Source of the DNA: Saccoglossus kowalevskii
Lineage: Eukaryota > Hemichordata > Enteropneusta > Harrimaniidae
Assembly (NCBI RefSeq): GCF_000003605.2
Contig: NW_003114598.1
Coordinates: 1-19,447 of the forward strand
Length of the DNA stretch: 19,447 nucleotides
Direction of reading: 5' to 3'
Within the stretch, counting starts at the first letter, position 1. Each line of letters opens with the position of its first letter. Shown here one piece after another: positions 1 to 9,466 of this stretch. The notes beneath the pieces were generated by a model, which saw nothing but the letters and a program-made list of their open reading frames with translations, had not been told where the DNA came from and searched no databases. Position numbers and translations under genes: made by a program.

Positions 1-295
1 GATGTACACTGAAGGTGTTCTTGAACAAAGTATGCATGCGATATTAACCTTATCACAATGCCAATGTGATATCCACTGTCTTATTGCTTTAGTTAATATT
101 TATTAGTAGTCGATTCTAACAGGTGTCAAAGAAACGTTACGACACTTTTACTATGTAACGCTTGCCCTGTTTGCTACATTCAATAGATACATTAGTAACG
201 CGTAAGCTGTCGATTTTTAACTACAGCTGCAGTATATTCATAAACATTCTATTTTGCTATGATCAAAATAATACAATTACATAAGACAGAAAACT
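1..295. other. Unique AT-rich flank left of the array; no gene recognised
   Basis: This is the only non-repetitive part of the window. By hand count the first 300 bases contain 98 G+C (about 33%), against 32 of 74 (43%) in the repeat consensus. It holds eight CpG dinucleotides, all before position 213, which is about what its C and G content predicts. I see no convincing coding region, tRNA box, promoter or transposon end. Short A/T runs occur at 200-290. The stretch may be ordinary intergenic DNA next to the satellite, but it is too short to classify. It matters mainly as the anchor that could place the array on a chromosome. Confidence 0.8.
51..71. repeat. Short perfect inverted repeat, 7-bp arms
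   Basis: TATCACA at 51-57 and its reverse complement TGTGATA at 65-71 flank a 7-base spacer. The arms are AT-rich and short, so chance is a sufficient explanation. No adjacent gene or promoter supports an operator role. Confidence 0.3.
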
Positions 296-322
296 ATTTG
301 TGCATGATATTACAGTGCTGTC
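296..322 (+). repeat. Probable decayed A half-unit at the array edge
   Basis: Just before the first clear unit, the 15 bases at 300-314 (GTGCATGATATTACA) match the A half-unit form GTGTATGATGTTACA at 13 of 15 positions. They are preceded by ATTT at 296, where a unit would read ATTGG. After 314 the similarity fades and the tail is shortened before the first intact ATTGGTGTG at 323. This fits an eroded terminal copy, as expected at satellite edges where homogenisation is weak. The match is short, so coincidence is not excluded. Confidence 0.5.
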
Positions 323-396
323 ATTGGTGTGTATAGTGTTACATAGTTACCTACTGCACTAATTGGTGTGACTGGAGTTGCATAATTGCCATCCCC
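323..396 (+). repeat. First intact dimer: A half 323-361, B half 362-396
   Basis: This unit shows the internal structure. A and B both begin ATTGGTGTG. In consensus form the first 30 positions align without gaps and differ at six (10, 11, 15, 19, 24, 27). After that A ends in a 9-base ACTCCACTA-type tail and B in a 5-base TCCCC tail. The 74-bp unit therefore most likely arose by duplication of a roughly 35-39 bp monomer, followed by divergence, and was then amplified as a dimer. This edge copy carries TATAGTG and CTGC in A and GCCATCCCC in B. Confidence 0.9.
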
Positions 397-913
397 ATTG
401 GTGTGTATAGTGTTACATGGTTACCTACTCCACTAATTGGTGTGACTGGAGTTGCATAATTGCCTTCCCCATTGGTGTGTATGGTGTTACATAGTTACCT
501 ACTCCACTAATTGGTGTGACTGGAGTTGCATAATTGCCTTCCCCATTGGTGTGTATAGTGTTACATAGTTCCCTACTCCACTAATTGGTGTGACTGGAGT
601 TGCATAATTGCCTTCCCCATTGGTGTGTATGATGTTACATAGTTACCTACTCCACTAATTGGTGTGACTGGAGTTGCATAATTGCCTTCCCCATTGGTGT
701 GTAAGGTGTTACATAGTTCCCTACTCCACTAATTGATGTGGCTGGAGTTCATAATTGCCTTCCCCATTGGTGTGTATGGTGTTACATAGTTCCCTACTCC
801 ACTAATTGGTGTGACTGGAGTTGCATAATTGCCTTCCCCATTGGTGTGTATGGTGTTACATAGTTACCTACTCTACTAATTAGTGTGACTGGAGTTGCAT
901 AATTGCCTTCCCC

Positions 914-1061
914 ATTGGTGTGTATGGTGTTACATAGTAACCTACTGCACTAATTGGTGTGACTGGAGTTGAATAATTGCCTTCCCCATTGGTGTGTATA
1001 GTGTTACATAGTAACCTACTGCACTAATTGGTGTGACTGGAGTTGAATAATTGCCTTCCCC
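914..1061 (+). repeat. Two adjacent dimers sharing a private G-to-A-type change (GTTGAATAA)
   Basis: The dimers at 914-987 and 988-1061 both read GTTGAATAA where nearly all B halves read GTTGCATAA. The marker starts 74 bp apart (971 and 1045). The preceding A halves both carry GTAACC...CTGC. They differ at TATGGTG versus TATAGTG. The shared rare base indicates a local one-unit duplication, the smallest amplification step visible here. Confidence 0.75.
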
Positions 1062-1135
1062 ATTGGTGTGTATAGTGTTACATAGTAACCTACTGCACTA
1101 ATTGGTGTGACTGGAGTTGCATAATTGCCTTCCCC

Positions 1136-1949
1136 ATTGGTGTGTATAGTGTTACATAGTAACCTACTGCACTAATTGGTGTGACTGGAGTTGCATAATT
1201 GCCTTCCCCATTGGTGTGTATGGTGTTACATAGTTCCCTACTCCACTAATTGGTGTGACTGGAGTTGCATAATTGCCTTCCCCATTGGTGTGTATGGTGT
1301 TACATAGTTATCTACTCTACTAATTAGTGTGACTGGAGTTGCATAATTGCCTTCCCCATTGGTGTGTATAGTGTTACATAGTAACCTACTGCACTAATTG
1401 GTGTGACTGGAGTTGCATAATTGCCTTCCCCATTGGTGTGTATGGTGTTACATAGTTCCCTACTCCACTAATTGATGTGACTGGAGTTGCATAATTGCCT
1501 ACCCCATTGGTGTGTATAGTGTTACATAGTAACCTACTGCACTAATTGGTGTGACTGGAGTTGCATAATTGCCTACCCCATTGGTGTGTATAGTGTTACA
1601 TAGTAACCTACTGCACTAATTGATGTGACTGGAGTTGCATAATTGCCTACCCCATTGGTGTGTATGGTGTTACATAGTTACCTACTCCACTAATTGGTGT
1701 GACTGGAGTTGCATAATTGCCTTCCCCATTGGTGTGTATGATGTTACATAGTTACCTACTCCACTAATTGGTGTGACTGGAGTTGCATAATTGCCTTCCC
1801 CATTGGTGTGTATGGTGTTACATAGTTCCCTACTCCACTAATTGATGTGACTGGAGTTGCATAATTGCCTTCCCCATTGGTGTGTATGGTGTTACATAGT
1901 TCCCTACTCCACTAATTGGTGTGACTGGAGTTGCATAATTGCCTTCCCC
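1136..1949 (+). repeat. 11-dimer higher-order repeat, copy 1 (814 bp)
   Basis: Eleven consecutive dimers (u1-u11) form a characteristic order. u1 has TAACC, u2 TTCCC, u3 TTATC with CTACTAATTAG, u4 TAACC, and u5 TTCCC with GATGTG and TACCCC. u6 and u7 have TAACC and TACCCC, with GATGTG in u7. u8 has TTACC, u9 TATGATG, u10 TTCCC with GATGTG, and u11 TTCCC with GGTGTG. The same order follows immediately in copy 2. The rare marker TCTACTCTAC at 1311 recurs at 2125, exactly 814 = 11 x 74 bp later, and the third TACCCC marker recurs at 1646 and 2460 with the same offset. Confidence 0.92.
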
Positions 1950-2763
1950 ATTGGTGTGTATAGTGTTACATAGTAACCTACTGCACTAATTGGTGTGACT
2001 GGAGTTGCATAATTGCCTTCCCCATTGGTGTGTATGGTGTTACATAGTTCCCTACTCCACTAATTGGTGTGACTGGAGTTGCATAATTGCCTTCCCCATT
2101 GGTGTGTATGGTGTTACATAGTTATCTACTCTACTAATTAGTGTGACTGGAGTTGCATAATTGCCTTCCCCATTGGTGTGTATAGTGTTACATAGTAACC
2201 TACTGCACTAATTGGTGTGACTGGAGTTGCATAATTGCCTTCCCCATTGGTGTGTATGGTGTTACATAGTTCCCTACTCCACTAATTGATGTGACTGGAG
2301 TTGCATAATTGCCTACCCCATTGGTGTGTATAGTGTTACATAGTAACCTACTGCACTAATTGGTGTGACTGGAGTTGCATAATTGCCTACCCCATTGGTG
2401 TGTATAGTGTTACATAGTAACCTACTGCACTAATTGATGTGACTGGAGTTGCATAATTGCCTACCCCATTGGTGTGTATGGTGTTACATAGTTACCTACT
2501 CCACTAATTGGTGTGACTGGAGTTGCATAATTGCCTTCCCCATTGGTGTGTATGATGTTACATAGTTACCTACTCCACTAATTGGTGTGACTGGAGTTGC
2601 ATAATTGCCTTCCCCATTGGTGTGTATGGTGTTACATAGTTCCCTACTCCACTAATTGATGTGACTGGAGTTGCATAATTGCCTTCCCCATTGGCGTGTA
2701 TAGTGTTACATAGTTCCCTACTCCACTAATTGGTGTGACTGGAGTTGCATAATTGCCTTCCCC
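1950..2763 (+). repeat. 11-dimer higher-order repeat, copy 2 (814 bp)
   Basis: This is a direct tandem copy of 1136-1949 in the same unit order. The only differences I could see are in the last dimer (2690-2763), which has GGCGTG and TATAGTG where copy 1 has GGTGTG and TATGGTG. Agreement at this level, while neighbouring dimers inside one copy differ at several positions, means the 11-mer duplicated as a block after its units had diverged. The next dimer (2764) does not restart u1, so the tandem series ends here. Confidence 0.92.
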
Positions 2764-2837
2764 ATTGGTGTGTATGGTGTTACATAGTTCCCTACTCCAC
2801 TAATTGATGTGACTGGAGTTGCATAATTGCCTTCCCC
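2320..2837 (+). repeat. 7-dimer higher-order repeat, copy 1 (518 bp)
   Basis: This block is u6-u11 of the 11-mer followed by a dimer X at 2764 (TATGGTG, TTCCC, GATGTG). The TACCCC marker preceding u8 recurs at 2460 and 2978, 518 = 7 x 74 bp apart. It overlaps the second 11-mer copy because the two higher-order repeats share u6-u11. The 7-mer could come from the 11-mer by replacement of u1-u5 with X through unequal exchange, or the reverse. Confidence 0.85.
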
Positions 2838-3355
2838 ATTGGTGTGTATAGTGTTACATAGTAACCTACTGCACTAATTGGTGTGACTGGAGTTGCATAA
2901 TTGCCTACCCCATTGGTGTGTATAGTGTTACATAGTAACCTACTGCACTAATTGATGTGACTGGAGTTGCATAATTGCCTACCCCATTGGTGTGTATGGT
3001 GTTACATAGTTACCTACTCCACTAATTGGTGTGACTGGAGTTGCATAATTGCCTTCCCCATTGGTGTGTATGATGTTACATAGTTACCTACTCCACTAAT
3101 TGGTGTGACTGGAGTTGCATAATTGCCTTCCCCATTGGTGTGTATGGTGTTACATAGTTCCCTACTCCACTAATTGATGTGACTGGAGTTGCATAATTGC
3201 CTTCCCCATTGGTGTGTATGGTGTTACATAGTTCCCTACTCCACTAATTGGTGTGACTGGAGTTGCATAATTGCCTTCCCCATTGGTGTGTATGGTGTTA
3301 CATAGTTCCCTACTCCACTAATTGATGTGACTGGAGTTGCATAATTGCCTTCCCC
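2838..3355 (+). repeat. 7-dimer higher-order repeat, copy 2 (518 bp)
   Basis: The unit order is the same as 2320-2837: u6 and u7 with TAACC and TACCCC, u8 TTACC, u9 TATGATG, u10 TTCCC with GATGTG, u11 TTCCC, then X at 3282. It directly abuts copy 1. It is also the left part of a longer segment, 2838-3799, that recurs at 5245-6206. Confidence 0.85.
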
Positions 3356-4800
3356 ATTGGTGTGTATAGTGTTACATAGTTACCTACTCCACTAATTGGT
3401 GTGACTGGAGTTGCATAATTGCCTGCCCCATTGGTGTGTATGGTGTTACATTGTTTCCTACTCCACTAATTGGTGTGACTGGAGTTGCGTAATTGCCTTC
3501 CCCATTGGTTTGTATGGTGTTACATAGTTCCCTACTCCACTAATTGGTGTGACTGGAGTTGCTAAATTGCCTTCCCCATTGATATGTATGGTGTTACATA
3601 GTTCCCTACTCCACTAATTGGTGTGACTGGAGTTGCATAATTGCCTTCCCCATTGGTGTGTATGATGTTACATAGTTACCTACTCCACTAATTGGTGTGA
3701 CTGGAGTTGCATAATTGCCTTCCCCATTGGTGTGTATGGTGTTACATAGTTCCCTACTCCACTAATTGGTGTGACTGGAGTTGCATAATTGCCTTCCCCA
3801 TTGGTGTGTATGATGTTACATAGTTACCTACTCCACTAATTGGTGTGACTGGAGTTGCATAATTGCCTTCCCCATTGCTGTGTATGGTGTTACATAGTTC
3901 TCTACTCCACTAATTGATGTGACTGGAGTTGCATAATTGCCTTCCCCATTGGTGTGTATGGTGTTACATAGTTCCCTACTCCACTAATTGGTGTGACTGG
4001 AGTTGCATAATTGCCTTCCCCAATGGTGTGTATGGTGTTACATAGTTCCCTACTCCACTAATTGATGTGACTGGAGTTGCATAATTGCCTTCCCCATTGG
4101 TGTGTATGGTGTTACATAGTTACCTACTCCACTAATTGGTGTGACTGGAGTTGCATAATTGCCATCCCCATTGGTGTGTATGGTGTTACATAGTTCCCTA
4201 CTCCACTAATTGGTGTGACTAGAGTTGCATAATTGCCATCCCCATTGGTGTGTATGGTGTTACATAATTACCTACTCCACTAATTGGTGTGACTGGAGTT
4301 GCATAATTGCCATTCCCATTGGTATGTATAGTGTTACATAGTTACCTACTCCACTAATTGGTGTGACTGGAGTTGCATAATTGCCTTCCCCATTGGTGTG
4401 TATGATGTTACATAGTTACCTACTCCACTAATTGGTGTGACTGGAGTTGCATAATTGCCTTCCCCATTGGTGTGTATGATGTTACATAGTTACCTACTCC
4501 ACTAATTGGTGTGACTGTAGTTGCATAATTGCCTTCCCCATTGGTGTGCATGGCGTTACATTGTTACCTACTCCACTAATTGGTGTGACTGGAGTTGCAT
4601 AATTGCCTGCCCCATTGGTGTGTATGGTGTTACATAGTTGCCTACTCCACTGATTGGTGTCTATGGTGTTACATAGTTACCTACCCCACTAATTGGTGTG
4701 ACTGGAGTTGCATAATTGCCTTCCCCATTGGTGTGCATGGTGTTATATAGTTACCTACTCCACTCATTGGTGTGACTGGAGTTGCATAATTGCCTTCCCC
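3208..4800 (+). repeat. 1593-bp duplicated block, left copy
   Basis: The block is 21 dimers plus one extra A half-unit (21 x 74 + 39 = 1593). It recurs at 7504-9096 with a constant offset of 4296. Rare shared markers in order include TTGTTTCC (about 3452), GTTGCGTAA, GCTAAATTG (3561), TTGATATG, CCAATGG (4021), GACTAGAG, GCCATTCCC, GACTGTAG, GTGCATGGCG and the A-A junction at 4652/4653. The few differences seen are GGTTTG near 3508, TTCTCT near 3898, CATAATTACC near 4263 and ACTCATTG near 4763. The match stops at 4801 (ATTTGTG). Confidence 0.9.
4614..4691 (+). repeat. A-A half-unit junction 1 (extra 39 bp)
   Basis: An A half (4614-4652, ending CCACTG) is followed by another A half (4653-4691, starting ATTGGTGTCTATGG) before B resumes. 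This breaks the A-B alternation and shifts all downstream unit phase by 39 bp. TTGCC in the first A and CTG before the junction are shared with the other five junctions, which implies one founding event. Confidence 0.93.
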
Positions 4801-5244
4801 ATTTGTGTGTATAGTGTTACATAGTTACCTACTCTACTAATTGGTGTGACTGGAGTTGCATAATTGCCTTCCCCATTGGTGTGTATAGTGTTACATAGTT
4901 GCCTACTCCACTAATTGGTGTGACTGGAGTTGCATAATTGCCTTCCCCATTGGTGTGTATAGTGTTACATAGTTACCTACTCTACTAATTGGTGTGACTG
5001 GAGTTGCATAATTGCCTGCCCCATTGGTGTGTATTTTGTTACATAGTAACCTACTGCACTAATTGGTGTGACTGGAGTTGCATAATTGCCTTCCCCATTG
5101 GTGTGTATGGTGTTACATAGTTCCCTACTCCACTAATTGATGTGACTGGAGTTGCATAATTGCCTACCCCATTGGTGTGTATAGTGTTACATAGTTCCCT
5201 ACTCCACTAATTGATGTGACTGGAGTTGCATAATTGCCTACCCC

Positions 5245-6206
5245 ATTGGTGTGTATAGTGTTACATAGTAACCTACTGCACTAATTGGTGTGACTGGAGT
5301 TGCATAATTGCCTACCCCATTGGTGTGTATAGTGTTACATAGTAACCTACTGCACTAATTGATGTGACTGGAGTTGCATAATTGCCTACCCCATTGGTGT
5401 GTATGGTGTTACATAGTTACCTACTCCACTAATTGGTGTGACTGGAGTTGCATAATTGCCTTCCCCATTGGTGTGTATGATGTTACATAGTTACCTACTC
5501 CACTAATTGGTGTGACTGGAGTTGCATAATTGCCTTCCCCATTGGTGTGTATTGTGTTACATAGTTCCCTACTCCACTAATTGATGTGACTGGAGTTGCA
5601 TAATTGCCTTCCCCATTGGTGTGTATGGTGTTACATAGTTCCCTACTCCACTAATTGGTGTGACTGGAGTTGCATAATTGCCTTCCCCATTGGTGTGTAT
5701 GGTGTTACATAGTTCCCTACTCCACTAATTGATGTGACTGGAGTTGCATAATTGCCTTCCCCATTGGTGTGTATAGTGTTACATAGTTACCTACTCCACT
5801 AATTGGTGTGACTGGAGTTGCATAATTGCCTGCCCCATTGGTGTGTATGGTGTTACATTGTTTCCTACTCCACTAATTGGTGTGACTGGAGTTGCGTAAT
5901 TGCCTTCCCCATTGGTGTGTATGGTGTTACATAGTTCCCTACTCCACTAATTGGTGTGACTGGAGTTGCTAAATTGCCTTCCCCATTGATATGTATGGTG
6001 TTACATAGTTCCCTACTCCACTAATTGGTGTGACTGGAGTTGCATAATTGCCTTCCCCATTGGTGTGTATGATGTTACATAGTTACCTACTCCACTAATT
6101 GGTGTGACTGGAGTTGCATAATTGCCTTCCCCATTGGTGTGTATGGTGTTACATAGTTCCCTACTCCACTAATTGGTGTGACTGGAGTTGCATAATTGCC
6201 TTCCCC
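5245..6206 (+). repeat. Second copy of 2838-3799 (962 bp), starts with a 7-mer
   Basis: The constant offset is 2407 = 32 x 74 + 39, the extra 39 coming from the A-A junction at 4653. The first 518 bp (5245-5762) are the 7-mer u6-u11 plus X. The rest matches the start of the 1593-bp block: TTGTTTCC, GTTGCGTAA, GCTAAATTG at 5968 and TTGATATG. One difference seen is TATTGTG at 5541 for TATGGTG. From 6207 the copies diverge (GGTATG here, GGTGTG at 3800). Confidence 0.88.
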
Positions 6207-6576
6207 ATTGGTATGTATAGTGTTACATAGTTACCTACTGCACTAATTGGTGTGACTGGAGTTGCATAATCGCCTTCCCCATTGGTGTGTATAGTGTTAC
6301 ATTGTTACCTACTCCACTAATTGGTGTGACTGGAGTTGCATAATTGCCTTCACCATTGGTGTGTATAGTGTTACATAGTTCCCTGCTCCACTAATTGGTG
6401 TGACTGGAGTTGCATAATTTCCTTCCCCATTGGTGTGTATGGTGTTACATAGTTGCTTACTCCACTAATTGGTGTGACTGGAGTTGCATAATTGCCTTCC
6501 CCATTGGTGTGTATAGTGTTACATAGTTCCCTGCTCCACTAATTGGTGTGACTGGAGTTGCATAATTGCCTTCCCC

Positions 6577-6724
6577 ATTGCTGTGTATGGTGTTACATTG
6601 TGACCTACTCCACTAATTGGTGTGACTCGAGTTGCATAATTGCCTTCCCCATTGGTGTGTATGATGTTACAATGTTACCTACTCCACTAATTGGTGTGAC
6701 TGGAGTTGCATGATTGCCTTCCCC
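6577..6724 (+). repeat. TGACC/CTCGAG two-dimer module, copy 1
   Basis: The first dimer starts ATTGCTGTG and carries CATTGTGACC and GACTCGAG. The second carries TATGATGTTACAATG. These rare bases travel together as a 148-bp module found six times in the window, so it is a recurrent higher-order subunit. Confidence 0.85.
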
Positions 6725-6946
6725 ATTGGTGTGTATGGCGTTACATAGTTACCTACTCCACTAATTGGTGTGACTGGAGTTGCATAATTGCCTTCCCCAT
6801 TGGTGTGTATGGTGTTACATAGTTACCTACTCCACTAATTGGTATGACTGGAGTTGCATTATTGCCTTCCCCATTGGTGTGTATGGTGTTACATAGTTGC
6901 CTACTGCACTAATTGGTGTGACTGGGGTTGCATAATTGCCTTCCCC

Positions 6947-7024
6947 ATTGGTGTGTATGGTGTTACATAGTTGCCTACTCCACTGATTGGTGTCTATGGT
7001 GTTACATAGTTACCTACTCCACTA
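6947..7024 (+). repeat. A-A half-unit junction 2
   Basis: A (6947-6985) is followed by A (6986-7024) with the same CCACTG/ATTGGTGTCTATGG junction as at 4653. The spacing from junction 1 is 2333 = 31 x 74 + 39. Confidence 0.93.
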
Positions 7025-7281
7025 ATTGGTGTGACTGGAGTTGCATAATTGCCTGCCCCATTGGTGTGTATGGTATTACATAATTACCTACTGCACTAAT
7101 TGGTGTGATTGGAGTTGCATAATTGCCTGCCCCATTGGTGTGTATGGTATTACATAGTTACCTACTGCACTAATTGGTGTGACTGGAGTTGCATAATTGC
7201 CTTCCCCATTGGTGTGTATAGTGTTACATAGTTCCCTGCTCCACTAATTGGTGTGACTGGAGTTGCATAATTGCCTTCCCC

Positions 7282-7429
7282 ATTGCTGTGTATGGTGTTA
7301 CATTGTGACCTACTCCACTAATTGGTGTGACTCGAGTTGCATAATTGCCTTCCCCATTGGTGTGTATGATGTTACAATGTTACCTACTCCACTAATTGGT
7401 GTGACTGGAGTTGCATAATTGCCTTCCAC
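7282..7429 (+). repeat. TGACC/CTCGAG two-dimer module, copy 2
   Basis: It has the same linked markers as 6577-6724. The spacing from copy 1 is 705 = 9 x 74 + 39, matching the one intervening extra A half. The second dimer ends CTTCCACA rather than CTTCCCCA. Confidence 0.85.
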
Positions 7430-7503
7430 ATTGGTGTGTATGGCGTTACATAGTTACCTACTCCACTAATTGGTGTGACTGGAGTTGCATAATTGCCTTC
7501 CCC

Positions 7504-9096
7504 ATTGGTGTGTATGGTGTTACATATTTCCCTACTCCACTAATTGGTGTGACTGGAGTTGCATAATTGCCTTCCCCATTGGTGTGTATGGTGTTACATA
7601 GTTCCCTACTCCACTAATTGATGTGACTGGAGTTGCATAATTGCCTTCCCCATTGGTGTGTATAGTGTTACATAGTTACCTACTCCACTAATTGGTGTGA
7701 CTGGAGTTGCATAATTGCCTGCCCCATTGGTGTGTATGGTGTTACATTGTTTCCTACTCCACTAATTGGTGTGACTGGAGTTGCGTAATTGCCTTCCCCA
7801 TTGGTGTGTATGGTGTTACATAGTTCCCTACTCCACTAATTGGTGTGACTGGAGTTGCTAAATTGCCTTCCCCATTGATATGTATGGTGTTACATAGTTC
7901 CCTACTCCACTAATTGGTGTGACTGGAGTTGCATAATTGCCTTCCCCATTGGTGTGTATGATGTTACATAGTTACCTACTCCACTAATTGGTGTGACTGG
8001 AGTTGCATAATTGCCTTCCCCATTGGTGTGTATGGTGTTACATAGTTCCCTACTCCACTAATTGGTGTGACTGGAGTTGCATAATTGCCTTCCCCATTGG
8101 TGTGTATGATGTTACATAGTTACCTACTCCACTAATTGGTGTGACTGGAGTTGCATAATTGCCTTCCCCATTGCTGTGTATGGTGTTACATAGTTCCCTA
8201 CTCCACTAATTGATGTGACTGGAGTTGCATAATTGCCTTCCCCATTGGTGTGTATGGTGTTACATAGTTCCCTACTCCACTAATTGGTGTGACTGGAGTT
8301 GCATAATTGCCTTCCCCAATGGTGTGTATGGTGTTACATAGTTCCCTACTCCACTAATTGATGTGACTGGAGTTGCATAATTGCCTTCCCCATTGGTGTG
8401 TATGGTGTTACATAGTTACCTACTCCACTAATTGGTGTGACTGGAGTTGCATAATTGCCATCCCCATTGGTGTGTATGGTGTTACATAGTTCCCTACTCC
8501 ACTAATTGGTGTGACTAGAGTTGCATAATTGCCATCCCCATTGGTGTGTATGGTGTTACATAGTTACCTACTCCACTAATTGGTGTGACTGGAGTTGCAT
8601 AATTGCCATTCCCATTGGTATGTATAGTGTTACATAGTTACCTACTCCACTAATTGGTGTGACTGGAGTTGCATAATTGCCTTCCCCATTGGTGTGTATG
8701 ATGTTACATAGTTACCTACTCCACTAATTGGTGTGACTGGAGTTGCATAATTGCCTTCCCCATTGGTGTGTATGATGATACATAGTTACCTACTCCACTA
8801 ATTGGTGTGACTGTAGTTGCATAATTGCCTTCCCCATTGGTGTGCATGGCGTTACATTGTTACCTACTCCACTAATTGGTGTGACTGGAGTTGCATAATT
8901 GCCTGCCCCATTGGTGTGTATGGTGTTACATAGTTGCCTACTCCACTGATTGGTGTCTATGGTGTTACATAGTTACCTACCCCACTAATTGGTGTGACTG
9001 GAGTTGCATAATTGCCTTCCCCATTGGTGTGCATGGTGTTATATAGTTACCTACTCCACTGATTGGTGTGACTGGAGTTGCATAATTGCCTTCCCC
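7504..9096 (+). repeat. 1593-bp duplicated block, right copy
   Basis: This is a nearly unchanged copy of 3208-4800 at constant offset 4296. Differences I could see are CATATTTCCC near 7526, the common GGTGTG near 7804 where the left copy has GGTTTG, the common TTCCCT and CATAGTTACC where the left copy has private changes, GATGATA near 8770, and ACTGATTG near 9059. About six differences in 1593 bp is far fewer than between adjacent dimers. This indicates a recent block duplication or conversion, or an assembly copy. Confidence 0.9.
8910..8987 (+). repeat. A-A half-unit junction 3
   Basis: A (8910-8948) is followed by A (8949-8987). It is the counterpart of junction 1 inside the right copy of the 1593-bp block, and both carry CTACCCCACTA at the end of the second A half. 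Confidence 0.93.
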
Positions 9097-9318
9097 ATTG
9101 GTGTGTATAGTGTTACATAGTAACCTACTGCACTAATTGGTGTGACTGGAGTTGCATAATCGCCTTCCCCATTGGTATGTATAGTGTTACATAGTTACCT
9201 ACTGCACTAATTGGTGTGACTGGAGTTGCATAATTGCCTTCACCATTGGTGTGTATAGTGTTACATAGTTCCCTGCTCCACTAATTGGTGTGACTGGAGT
9301 TGCATAATTGCCTGCCCC

Positions 9319-9466
9319 ATTGCTGTGTATGGTGTTACATTGTGACCTACTCCACTAATTGGTGTGACTCGAGTTGCATAATTGCCTTCCCCATTGGTGT
9401 GTATGATGTTACAATGTTACCTACTCCACTAATTGGTGTGACTGGAGTTGCATAATTGCCTTCCCC
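9319..9466 (+). repeat. TGACC/CTCGAG two-dimer module, copy 3
   Basis: It has the same linked set, ATTGCTGTG, CATTGTGACC, GACTCGAG, then TACAATG. The spacing from copy 2 is 2037 = 27 x 74 + 39. Confidence 0.85.

Larger units (their letters stand above)
6429..7207 (+). repeat. 779-bp duplicated block, left copy
   Basis: This is ten dimers plus one extra A half. It recurs at 11536-12314 with offset 5107. Ordered markers are TTGCTTAC, CCCTGCTCC, the TTGTGACC/CTCGAG pair at 6577-6724, GGCGTT, the A-A junction at 6986, then two TATGGTATTAC units with CTGC. The members are more diverged than those of the 1593-bp block, for example GGTATG and GCATTATT near 6842-6860, so this duplication is probably older. 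Confidence 0.82.

Noticed and set aside
51-71. CRP-like operator (TATCACA...TGTGATA)
   Set aside because: There is no gene, promoter or bacterial context. A 7-bp dyad in AT-rich sequence is likely by chance.
1-295. Coding exon or transposon terminus in the flank
   Set aside because: I saw no sustained open frame with a recognisable product, no splice-site context I could defend, and no terminal inverted repeat or target-site duplication paired across the array.
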